A DNA stretch of 5,102 bases from Mycoplasmatota bacterium (GTDB lineage: Bacteria; Bacillota_I; Bacilli_A; Izemoplasmatales; Hujiaoplasmataceae): the NCBI GenBank assembly GCA_023132365.1, contig JAGLYJ010000078.1, positions 1 through 5,102 of the forward strand, in the 5' to 3' direction. Both the position numbers and the translations under genes were made by a program. The notes under the pieces were generated by a model. That model saw nothing but the letters and a program-made list of their open reading frames with translations. It searched no databases and had not been told where the DNA came from. The stretch's first letter is position 1. Each line of letters begins with the position of its first letter. Positions 1-5,102 of this stretch are shown here, piece by piece.

Positions 1-2
1 AC

Positions 3-680
3 TATGAAAACTTATTAGAAGCAGTAGGAAAAGAAAATCTCGTTGAGATTCTAAAAGAGTCAGATTTATTCGCCACTGTGAACTGGAGCATGTTACCTCA
101 TTTAACAGAATTATGGGATAAGGTCGCAGAGGATCTCTTACCATTATTGCCGAATAAATCTAATAAGCCATATTTCTTTGTAGATTTAGCTGATCCTGAA
201 AAAAGAGAAGATGATGAAATAAAACAAGCATTGAATATATTGAAAAAGTATACTGAACACTATTTTGTAGTTCTTGGTTTAAATAAAAAGGAAGCATATG
301 ATGTTGCTAATGTTTTAGATTTATTTGATGATGCAAGTCTAAAAAACATGCAAATATCATTAGAAGATCTTAATGTTGAACTTCAAAAATATTTGCAAAT
401 TGATTGTGTCGTTATTCACCCTGTAGATCGATCTTGCTGCGTTGTTGATGGCGAGTTCTATATGGAAGAAGGTCCATATATTTCTAAGCCAAAACTTTCA
501 ACTGGAGCAGGAGATAACTTTAATGCTGGATTTATGCTAGGGTTATTACTAGGCCTTAGTCCTGATGAAGCATTGCTTACTGGAATGTCAACATCTGGAT
601 TCTATGTTAGAAACGCAAGAAGCCCTTCATTCCCTGATTTATATGAATTTATGAAAGATTGGGCTTTGAATAAAATATAG
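3..680 (+). CDS. PfkB/ribokinase-family carbohydrate kinase, C-terminal part (5' end outside window)
   Basis: This would transfer phosphate from ATP to a sugar or sugar-like substrate in the cytoplasm. The frame is open from position 3 with no stop, so the gene enters from the left; the in-frame GTG at 78 lies mid-domain and is not the start. About 225 residues are visible, so roughly the first third is missing if the family length near 300-330 aa applies. The C-terminal PfkB signature TGAGDNFNAG begins at 501, and its Asp (codon 513-515) is the expected catalytic base, with GAG forming the anion hole. An NKKE stretch (282-293) matches the NxxE Mg/phosphate motif of ribokinases. Substrate-specificity residues sit mostly in the missing N-terminal part, so the sugar cannot be named. 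It lies 9 bp before the aldose epimerase gene, which supports a sugar-catabolic operon. The family call is secure; the substrate is unknown. Confidence 0.88.
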   Translation, partial: YENLLEAVGKENLVEILKESDLFATVNWSMLPHLTELWDKVAEDLLPLLPNKSNKPYFFVDLADPEKREDDEIKQALNILKKYTEHYFVVLGLNKKEAYDVANVLDLFDDASLKNMQISLEDLNVELQKYLQIDCVVIHPVDRSCCVVDGEFYMEEGPYISKPKLSTGAGDNFNAGFMLGLLLGLSPDEALLTGMSTSGFYVRNARSPSFPDLYEFMKDWALNKI

Positions 681-685
681 GAGGG
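678..685 (+). promoter_or_regulatory. Ribosome binding site of the epimerase gene, overlapping the kinase stop codon
   Basis: TAGGAGGG contains a full AGGAGG Shine-Dalgarno core (679-684) 5 nt before the ATG at 690. Its first three bases are the TAG stop of the kinase. This tight packing supports co-transcription and probably translational coupling of the two genes. Confidence 0.85.
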
Positions 686-689
686 AAAC

Positions 690-1703
690 ATGTATTTAGT
701 TAAAAAAATTGATGTAAATAAACAAGAATGGACTTTTATTATTGTTGATAGAAAAAATATATGTATTACCTTAATGAACTATGGTGCGGCTATTTACACA
801 TTGGATGTACCAGATAAAGACAATAAGATGGAAAATGTAGTTATTACATATGAAAATTTATCTTCTTATATTAAGAATAAAAGACATATAAATGCGACAA
901 TTGGACCATCAGCTGGTCGTATACAAAATGCAGAATTTAAAATTAATGGTGAAATATACCATTTGGATAAGAACTTTGAAGGAAAACATAATCTTCATGG
1001 TGGATTAGAAGCTTTAAGTTACACTTTATTTGACTATAATATAAAAGAGAATGAAGATTCAACTATTATTGAATTTGCAGCTGTTAAAAATCAAAAAAAA
1101 ATTGGTTATCCTGGCAACCAAAAATTTAAGATTGTATATACTATTTTCGATAGTGAGATTAAGATAGATTTCTTTGCAAATACAGATGAAGCAACAATTA
1201 TTAATCTTACAAATCATGCATATTTTAATCTATCAGGGAACCTAAAATCTGACGTTCTTAATCAGGAAATGATGATTAATGCATCCAAAAAAATGACACT
1301 TAATGAAGATATGATTCCTATAGGTGTTGAGAAAATAACAGAGACTCCATTTGATTTTCTTAATATGCATCCAATTCAAGTAAATGATTTACTAGAAATT
1401 GATGATCCATATATGTTGAATGAAGTGAATGATAAAATTATTCAAGCTAGTCTCTATGATAGAAAAAGTCAAAGGCATTTAGATATATATACAACATATC
1501 CGACAATAGTTTGTTATACAGATAATTTTCCTATGACATATCCATTAAAATATGGAGTAGAAAATATTACTCATATGGGGGTTTGTTTTGAAGCACAAAA
1601 TCCTCCAAATGGAATTTGTCTAGAAGATATTGAATCAAGCATTCTATTACCTGCAGATGAATACCATCACTCAATACGATATGTATTTTCTATAAAAAAA
1701 TAG
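690..1703 (+). CDS. galM: Aldose 1-epimerase (mutarotase, GalM family)
   Basis: It interconverts the alpha and beta anomers of aldoses such as glucose or galactose in the cytoplasm, feeding anomer-specific kinases. The protein is 337 aa, the usual length for the family. Visible motifs in order are GPSAGRI (72-78, sugar-site loop), HNLHGG (100-105), NLTNHAYFNLSG (172-183) with H176 as the likely acid, IDDPYML (237-243) with an Asp that should contact the sugar, CYTDNF (275-280), and FEAQNPPNG (300-308) with E301 as the likely base. This is the conserved His/His/Asp/Glu set known from GalM structures. The ATG at 690 is fixed by the AGGAGG 5 nt upstream. It follows the PfkB kinase by 9 bp and is followed by a hairpin terminator, so it is the last gene of its operon. 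The exact sugar is not shown; the symbol reflects the family, not a proven galactose role. Confidence 0.93.
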   Translation: MYLVKKIDVNKQEWTFIIVDRKNICITLMNYGAAIYTLDVPDKDNKMENVVITYENLSSYIKNKRHINATIGPSAGRIQNAEFKINGEIYHLDKNFEGKHNLHGGLEALSYTLFDYNIKENEDSTIIEFAAVKNQKKIGYPGNQKFKIVYTIFDSEIKIDFFANTDEATIINLTNHAYFNLSGNLKSDVLNQEMMINASKKMTLNEDMIPIGVEKITETPFDFLNMHPIQVNDLLEIDDPYMLNEVNDKIIQASLYDRKSQRHLDIYTTYPTIVCYTDNFPMTYPLKYGVENITHMGVCFEAQNPPNGICLEDIESSILLPADEYHHSIRYVFSIKK

Positions 1704-1718
1704 AATAATAGAAGAAAA

Positions 1719-1753
1719 AACTCCCAGATTGATTTTAAATTAATCTGGGGGTT
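1719..1753. terminator. Bidirectional rho-independent terminator between convergent genes
   Basis: The arms AACTCCCAGATT (1719-1730) and AATCTGGGGGTT (1742-1753) pair over 12 positions with one T-G wobble, and the loop region can pair further. On the + strand it is followed by a T-rich stretch (ATTATTTATT). On the - strand it is followed at once by TTTTTTCTTCT (complement of 1708-1718), the better U-tract. It sits 15 bp after the epimerase stop and a few bases past the amylase stop on the other strand, so it can end both transcripts. Confidence 0.85.
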
Positions 1754-1758
1754 ATTAT

Positions 1759-3609
1759 TTATTCGATTATGAAGAATGATCCGCTGAGTCCATCAATATC
1801 TATTGCTACTGAGTTATCAGTAATATTAAATGTTTCATCAGTCATAAGATTTCTTAAAATTGTTCCATCCATAAGCCCAGCATTAACAAATATAGTTTGA
1901 CTTGAATCACTAATATTCAAAACATATAGTATTTGATTATCTGCTGAGATTTTTAAGTCTGCATAGATTGTACTGCTTAAGTAAGTGTTATATCTTGTAC
2001 CATTCCATAATGAGTTATATTGATCACGTAGAGCCATTATTTCACTAACATAATCAATTAAGTCCTGTTGGTTAACATCAAAACCATCAATATATCCAAT
2101 CGACCTGGCTACATTGTCTCTTGCTATATATGGAAATTGATTTAATTCGGCTATACTAGTCGACATATCTTCAAATTCATCACCATACTCATCACCATAG
2201 TAAATTGTAATTGGGCCGGTGTAAGCCGCAAGGAAGGATAAAGCCATTTTATGCCGTTCATAGTATTGATTCTGATTTCCAGAAATCTGTAGTAAATCAC
2301 CAAATCGTAATAAATCATGATTTGTTAAGAATAAATTAGGTTGAGCAAACTCTGAATAACTTAAGTTCATAACATAATTTAAATCAAAAAGAGTTCCAGT
2401 ATATCCATTTTCATCTACAGCTAAAGCACGAACTAACTGATACCTTACTGGGAAATCAAACGCACTTCTAAGGGCGTTATAATTAAAAGCATATTTTTGA
2501 ATGTTGTCTGGACTATCCCAGACTTCACCTACTAAATATCCTAATATACCCCACTCCTCGCCGGCTAATTTTCTTTCTTCACAGAGGTCTTCTACAGCAT
2601 TTCGAATTTCTCTGAAGTAATTATAGTTATCTTGATATAATTGATATGATTGATCCAGTCTCCACCCATCAATTTCATATTCATCAATCCAGTATGTAGC
2701 TACATCAATAAAGTATTCTAGACTTTCAGGATATTCGACTTGATGTCCATACCATTGAGACTCTCCATCAGTTACGCCAGGAATTGTATATGAGCCATGA
2801 TGACCAAAAACACCATCTAACAATACATATATACCACGGTTATGAGCTTCAGTGACTAAAGTTCTAAATAGCTCATTTGTGCCGAAATTTGGGTCTATTG
2901 TATAATAATCATCAGGGAAATAGCCTGTGGATCTACCTCTTTTTTCATAGTTATCGTAAGAAAGACTATACTTAGATTCAAAAATTGGGGTTAACCAAAT
3001 TGCATTCATATTTAGTGATTGGATATAATCTAAAGAATTTATTATTCCTTGAAGATCACCATTATGATTACTAGGACCATAACCATAATCATAACCACCA
3101 GATATACCATCATTATAAGCTGATACAAAAATCTGATAGATACGCAGGTTATTAAACTCTTCAATTTGACTAAGGATTTGGTAAGGTTTTGTAAATGTAA
3201 CTGTAATATCTTTAGTATCTGAATTATCAGACTTCTCAATGTAATATGTTACATTACATACTTGTTCTGTTGAACTTAAAATATTTGAACCAGTGACTGT
3301 ACAGTTGTCAGAAGAAATTTCTATAGAGTCGATGTAAATATCATGTGTATTAGAATATATAGATATTCCTGAAAGCAGATCAAATGTTTCCTCAGCTGGT
3401 AAAACAATATTTCTAGTTCCTAAAATCGTTAAGTTTAAATTGACTGTAGTTGAAACCGTTGTCGAGTTAGTGTCGGTATTTGTAGTTGAATTAGTAGTTG
3501 AACTTGATGTTAGATTTGATGTTGTAGAATTTGATGTTTCTGTTGTGTCTGTGCAAGATGTTAAAGAAAAAACTAATGTTAATAATAAAAGTATTAAACA
3601 TTTTTTCAT
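1759..3609 (-). CDS. Surface lipoprotein alpha-amylase family glycosidase (GH13)
   Basis: A cell-surface glycosidase expected to cut alpha-1,4-glucans (starch, glycogen or maltodextrin type). The protein is 616 aa. A signal peptide (MKK then a Leu-rich core, 4-16) ends in the lipobox LTSC with C19 as the lipidated residue. Residues 20-57 are a Thr/Ser/Asn spacer; about 58-142 look like an Ig-type beta domain; 150-530 form the catalytic barrel and 540-616 a C-terminal beta domain. GH13 motifs are LNMNAIWLTPIF (199-210), TGYFPDDYYTIDPNFGT (228-244), DGVFGH (265-270), GWRLD (315-319, nucleophile D319, R317), GEVW (361-364, acid/base E362), FLTNHD (427-432, stabiliser D432) and IYYGDE (469-474). 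The catalytic triad is intact. Region I has Gly for the usual Asn (DxVxNH), and region II lacks the usual KH. It is a monocistronic unit convergent with the epimerase. The ATG at 3609 is chosen because the Shine-Dalgarno lies inside the longer 3627 reading. Exact substrate and GH13 subfamily are not determined. Confidence 0.93.
   Translation of the reverse strand: MKKCLILLLLTLVFSLTSCTDTTETSNSTTSNLTSSSTTNSTTNTDTNSTTVSTTVNLNLTILGTRNIVLPAEETFDLLSGISIYSNTHDIYIDSIEISSDNCTVTGSNILSSTEQVCNVTYYIEKSDNSDTKDITVTFTKPYQILSQIEEFNNLRIYQIFVSAYNDGISGGYDYGYGPSNHNGDLQGIINSLDYIQSLNMNAIWLTPIFESKYSLSYDNYEKRGRSTGYFPDDYYTIDPNFGTNELFRTLVTEAHNRGIYVLLDGVFGHHGSYTIPGVTDGESQWYGHQVEYPESLEYFIDVATYWIDEYEIDGWRLDQSYQLYQDNYNYFREIRNAVEDLCEERKLAGEEWGILGYLVGEVWDSPDNIQKYAFNYNALRSAFDFPVRYQLVRALAVDENGYTGTLFDLNYVMNLSYSEFAQPNLFLTNHDLLRFGDLLQISGNQNQYYERHKMALSFLAAYTGPITIYYGDEYGDEFEDMSTSIAELNQFPYIARDNVARSIGYIDGFDVNQQDLIDYVSEIMALRDQYNSLWNGTRYNTYLSSTIYADLKISADNQILYVLNISDSSQTIFVNAGLMDGTILRNLMTDETFNITDNSVAIDIDGLSGSFFIIE
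3439..3552 (-). repeat. Low-complexity Thr/Ser/Asn-coding tract (lipoprotein spacer)
   Basis: This encodes residues 20-57 of the amylase, almost all Thr, Ser, Asn and Asp. On the + strand the DNA shows recurring GTTGAA- and GATGTT-like hexamers. Such spacers usually hold a lipoprotein's folded domain away from the membrane. The tract is prone to length change by slippage. Confidence 0.7.
3451..3464. promoter_or_regulatory. Candidate catabolite-responsive element (cre) inside the amylase gene
   Basis: TGAAACCGTTGTCG agrees with 13 of 14 positions of the Gram-positive cre consensus TGWNANCGNTNWCA; only the last base differs. It lies about 145 bp downstream of the amylase start codon, in the spacer-coding region. 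CcpA bound to intragenic cre sites is known to block elongation in Bacillus, and amylases are classic targets. The site spans uncommon codons TCG and ACG in an AT-rich gene. No ccpA gene is visible in this window, so this is a sequence-match call only. Confidence 0.4.
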
Positions 3610-3615
3610 AATAAT

Positions 3616-3623
3616 TCCCCCTT
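3616..3623 (-). promoter_or_regulatory. Ribosome binding site that sets the amylase start
   Basis: On the - strand AAGGGGGA lies 6 nt before the ATG at 3609. The alternative in-frame ATG at 3627 would place this site inside the coding sequence as MQGGII, and would put six residues before the MKK that opens a standard signal peptide. The start at 3609 is therefore preferred. Confidence 0.85.
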
Positions 3624-3637
3624 GCATAATTAATTTT

Positions 3638-3666
3638 ATTATACAACTTAATGTTTTTAAAATAAA
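3638..3666 (-). promoter_or_regulatory. Probable sigma-A promoter of the amylase gene
   Basis: On the - strand a perfect -10 TATAAT lies at 3638-3643. The best -35 at 17 bp spacing is a weak TTTATT (3661-3666), and there is no TGn extension. Transcription would start near 3631, giving a leader of about 22 nt. A second TATAAT on the same strand at 3697-3702 is an alternative -10. The weak -35 would fit an activator-dependent or low-level promoter, but AT-rich DNA gives such boxes easily. Confidence 0.5.
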
Positions 3667-3680
3667 TAGTTTATCTATTT
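3664..3680. repeat. Short inverted repeat in the divergent intergenic region
   Basis: AAATAG (3664-3669) and CTATTT (3675-3680) are perfect 6-bp arms around TTTAT. It overlaps the weak -35 of the amylase promoter, where an operator could sit. Chance is a real alternative in this AT-rich stretch. Confidence 0.3.
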
Positions 3681-3685
3681 TTGGT

Positions 3686-3707
3686 ATAAATATTAGATTA
3701 TATTTAT
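3686..3707. repeat. 8-bp AT-only inverted repeat in the divergent intergenic region
   Basis: ATAAATAT (3686-3693) and ATATTTAT (3700-3707) are perfect arms around TTAGAT. The right arm overlaps the -35 position of the + strand promoter. A 9-bp ATATTAGAT overlapping this element (3690-3698) recurs at 3732-3740, 42 bp away, near the expected + strand transcription start. It could be an operator or intrinsic curvature; low-complexity chance is not excluded. Confidence 0.3.
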
Positions 3708-3731
3708 TTATCTGGAAATAATTGTTATAAT
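3703..3731 (+). promoter_or_regulatory. Extended -10 promoter for the acetyltransferase-thioesterase unit
   Basis: TGTTATAAT (3723-3731) is a perfect -10 box with the TGn extension; the -35 at 17 bp spacing (TTTATT, 3703-3708) is weak, as is common for extended -10 promoters. Transcription would begin near 3738, giving a leader of about 78 nt before the ATG at 3816. I see no strong hairpin or riboswitch in that leader. Confidence 0.6.
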
Positions 3732-3815
3732 ATATTAGATATAAATAGATAGTTAAGAAGAGTATTCAGGAATAATTTTTATTGATTTATTATCTTCATA
3801 GTAGGAGGTTAAATT

Positions 3816-4319
3816 ATGAATAAATATATTATCAAACAGCTTAAAGAAGAAAATCTTAATGATTATCGAGATATTAGACTTGAATTATTAAAAACTGAAC
3901 CACAGAATTTTGGTTCTAGTTTTGAAGATGAGCAGAAGTTTGAAATGCAAAGATGGATTGAAAGAATTATAAAAAGTAATATCCTTACTTTAGGAGCGTT
4001 TCATAATGAAATACTTGTAGGAATCTGCTTAGTGGTTTATAATCTAAGAACAAAGACAAAACATGTTGCTGATATAAATAGTATGTATGTAAAAAAAGAA
4101 TATAGAAATCAAGGGATTGCTAAACAACTAATAGATCAGTCATTAGAAGCTTGTAAATCAAAGGGTATAGAAATCGTTAATCTTTCAGTTGTAACAATCA
4201 ATGATACAGCTTTTAATCTATACAAACAATTAGGATTTAAAGTCTATGGAGAAGAACCCAGGACGATTAAACATAAAAATAAGTATTATAGTCTGTATTT
4301 GATGAGCAAAAATATTTAA
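3816..4319 (+). CDS. GNAT-family N-acetyltransferase
   Basis: It is expected to move an acetyl group from acetyl-CoA to an amine on an unknown acceptor (small molecule or protein) in the cytoplasm. The protein is 167 aa, the normal size for a single GNAT domain. The N-terminal part has the LRLELLKTEPQNFGSS-like stretch (IRLELL at 20-25, PQNFGSSFEDE at 29-39), typical of one broad GNAT subgroup. Motif A is at 88-105, with the acetyl-CoA pyrophosphate loop RNQGIA (97-102). Motif B is NDTAFNLYKQLGFKVYG (129-145), with the usual LYKQLGF ending. TAGGAGG sits 7 nt before the ATG and supports the start. It is the first gene after the extended -10 promoter, and the thioesterase follows by 23 bp, so the two are probably co-transcribed. 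There is no terminator between them. Its substrate cannot be deduced; a functional link to lipid metabolism is only suggested by position. Confidence 0.9.
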   Translation: MNKYIIKQLKEENLNDYRDIRLELLKTEPQNFGSSFEDEQKFEMQRWIERIIKSNILTLGAFHNEILVGICLVVYNLRTKTKHVADINSMYVKKEYRNQGIAKQLIDQSLEACKSKGIEIVNLSVVTINDTAFNLYKQLGFKVYGEEPRTIKHKNKYYSLYLMSKNI

Positions 4320-4342
4320 TACTTAGAAATTAAGAGGTTAAT

Positions 4343-5074
4343 ATGGAAAAAACTATTTTGAATAGACATACTGAAAGTTTTAAAATCAATACATATGATG
4401 TAGATTTTCATAACAGAGTAACGCCAAATACTATTTTGGGTCTGATGGAAGAAGTGGCTACTAATCATGGTAAGGAAATAGGGTTTGGGTATAAAGAATC
4501 ACATGAACATGGATTCTTTTGGATGTTAAGGACTGTTAAGTATGATTTTTCTTATGTTCCAAAATTAGATGATCATATAGAAATGACAACTTGGATAGTA
4601 GGGATTAGTGGATTAAAAGTGTTAAGGCGCTTCGAATTTAAGAAAAATAATGTAGTTATTGGCCAAGGATATAATTATTGGTTAATGGCTGATATCAAAA
4701 AAAGAAAACCAATTATTCACAATTACGTTAAAACAATTATTAATCAATTAATTATATTTGATGAAGATATGTTTAAACTTATTAAAGTTAAATTACCAAA
4801 AGACATGAATTTTGTTTATCAAAAACAAGTATTGAATAGTGACCTAGATTTAAATTTACATGTTAATAACGCAAAATACGCAGATATGATCATTAATGCA
4901 TTACCGTTTGATGTGTTAGATAAGCAAGAAATACTAAGTTTTCAAATTGATTATCTTAAAGAATGCAAACTAAATGATAAATTAGACATATCAATTAGCA
5001 TTAAAGATAATGCAATATATATTGAAGGAAAAGAAACTGATGTTTCAGTATTTAAAAGCTGCATAATAACCTAA
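4343..5074 (+). CDS. Acyl-ACP thioesterase (FatA/FatB-like, bacterial)
   Basis: It hydrolyses fatty acyl-acyl carrier protein to free fatty acid and ACP, in the cytoplasm, setting chain length or releasing fatty acids. The protein is 243 aa, matching bacterial acyl-ACP thioesterases and shorter than plant enzymes, which carry transit peptides. It has two hotdog halves: the first about 10-125, with ESFKINTYDVDFHNRVTP (11-28) and the long helix LMEEVATNHG (34-43); the second about 155-240. The catalytic loop DLNLHVNNAKY (169-179) supplies D169, N171 and H173, and E207/C208 follow in YLKEC; the His-to-Glu gap of 34 matches what I recall for the plant FatB active site. AAGAGG lies 5 nt before the ATG. 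It follows the acetyltransferase by 23 bp and ends in a hairpin terminator. Chain-length preference is not predictable. Its presence implies a type II fatty acid or ACP system in the host. Confidence 0.92.
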   Translation: MEKTILNRHTESFKINTYDVDFHNRVTPNTILGLMEEVATNHGKEIGFGYKESHEHGFFWMLRTVKYDFSYVPKLDDHIEMTTWIVGISGLKVLRRFEFKKNNVVIGQGYNYWLMADIKKRKPIIHNYVKTIINQLIIFDEDMFKLIKVKLPKDMNFVYQKQVLNSDLDLNLHVNNAKYADMIINALPFDVLDKQEILSFQIDYLKECKLNDKLDISISIKDNAIYIEGKETDVSVFKSCIIT

Positions 5075-5076
5075 AA

Positions 5077-5100
5077 AAAAGAGTAGAAATCTACTCTTTT
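5077..5100. terminator. Rho-independent terminator after the thioesterase gene (at window edge)
   Basis: AAAAGAGTAG (5077-5086) and CTACTCTTTT (5091-5100) form a perfect 10-bp stem around AAAT. On the + strand the stem ends in TTTT at the window edge; on the - strand the run of A at 5073-5080 gives a longer U-tract, so it may also stop a convergent gene beyond the edge. It starts only 2 bp after the stop codon. Confidence 0.75.
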
Positions 5101-5102
5101 AG

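Noticed and set aside
78..80. GTG at 78 as the start of the kinase
   Set aside because: The frame is open upstream to the window edge with plausible coding sequence, there is no Shine-Dalgarno before it, and the codon sits mid-domain just before an NWSM stretch.
3042..3239. 65-codon open frame on the - strand inside the amylase gene
   Set aside because: It is an alternate frame of the well-supported GH13 coding sequence, hydrophobic only because of AT-rich codons, with no ribosome binding site.
3610..3627. Upstream ATG at 3627 as the amylase start (MQGGII before MKK)
   Set aside because: The GGGGGA ribosome binding site falls inside these codons, and the extra residues would precede a standard lipoprotein signal peptide. 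The ATG at 3609 is better.
3440..3721. 93-codon open frame on the + strand, antisense to the amylase 5' end
   Set aside because: Its first part, Val/Glu-rich, is the mirror of the Thr/Ser/Asn spacer codons. It has no Shine-Dalgarno, runs through the intergenic region and overlaps the signal peptide and the promoters of both neighbours.
3738..3815. Possible riboswitch or structured leader before the acetyltransferase gene
   Set aside because: The leader of about 78 nt is very AT-rich, with no G+C-bearing stem, no terminator and no recognisable aptamer motif; it ends in a plain TAGGAGG site.
1..5102. Use of the Mycoplasma code (TGA = Trp)
   Set aside because: All reading frames close normally with every Trp as TGG and no in-frame TGA, so the standard bacterial code explains everything.
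1..5102. Mobile elements, CRISPR arrays, tRNA/rRNA genes, toxin-antitoxin or defence modules
   Set aside because: No transposase, recombinase, regularly spaced repeats, cloverleaf or defence-type protein is visible; all coding space is taken by recognisable metabolic genes.

Overview
The window is an ordinary stretch of AT-rich (by eye about 30% G+C), densely coded bacterial chromosome. Shine-Dalgarno sites are strong and close to AGGAGG. All Trp codons are TGG, and the visible stops are only TAA or TAG. The surface amylase is a lipoprotein with a Thr/Ser/Asn-rich linker. Together these suggest a low-G+C Bacillota or a standard-code relative of the Mollicutes (Acholeplasma/Izemoplasma/Haloplasma type). 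That placement is inference; there is no rRNA or marker gene here.

Layout. (1) Left edge to 680, + strand: the C-terminal part of a PfkB/ribokinase-family sugar kinase, cut by the window edge. (2) 690-1703, +: a complete aldose 1-epimerase (GalM family) 9 bp after the kinase, with its ribosome binding site overlapping the kinase stop codon, so the two are almost certainly one transcript. (3) 1719-1753: a hairpin with T-rich flanks on both strands, a shared terminator for two convergent units. (4) 1759-3609, -: a 616-aa secreted lipoprotein of the GH13 alpha-amylase family with a lipobox, low-complexity linker, Ig-like N-terminal domain, (beta/alpha)8 catalytic domain and C-terminal beta domain. 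(5) 3610-3815: a divergent intergenic region of about 200 bp with a promoter for each side and short AT-rich inverted repeats. (6) 3816-4319, +: a GNAT-family acetyltransferase. (7) 4343-5074, +: an acyl-ACP thioesterase with the full plant-type catalytic set. (8) A bidirectional-looking hairpin terminator at the right edge.

The left half fits alpha-glucan and sugar use. The surface amylase would cut extracellular glucans to oligosaccharides, and the epimerase and kinase would handle sugars inside the cell, but the kinase substrate cannot be named. A 13-of-14 match to the Gram-positive catabolite-repression (cre) consensus lies inside the amylase gene about 145 bp after the start codon and is the most interesting regulatory signal seen. 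The right half (acetyltransferase and thioesterase) is a separate unit, with the thioesterase pointing to lipid metabolism. I found no mobile element, CRISPR array, RNA gene or clearly new system.
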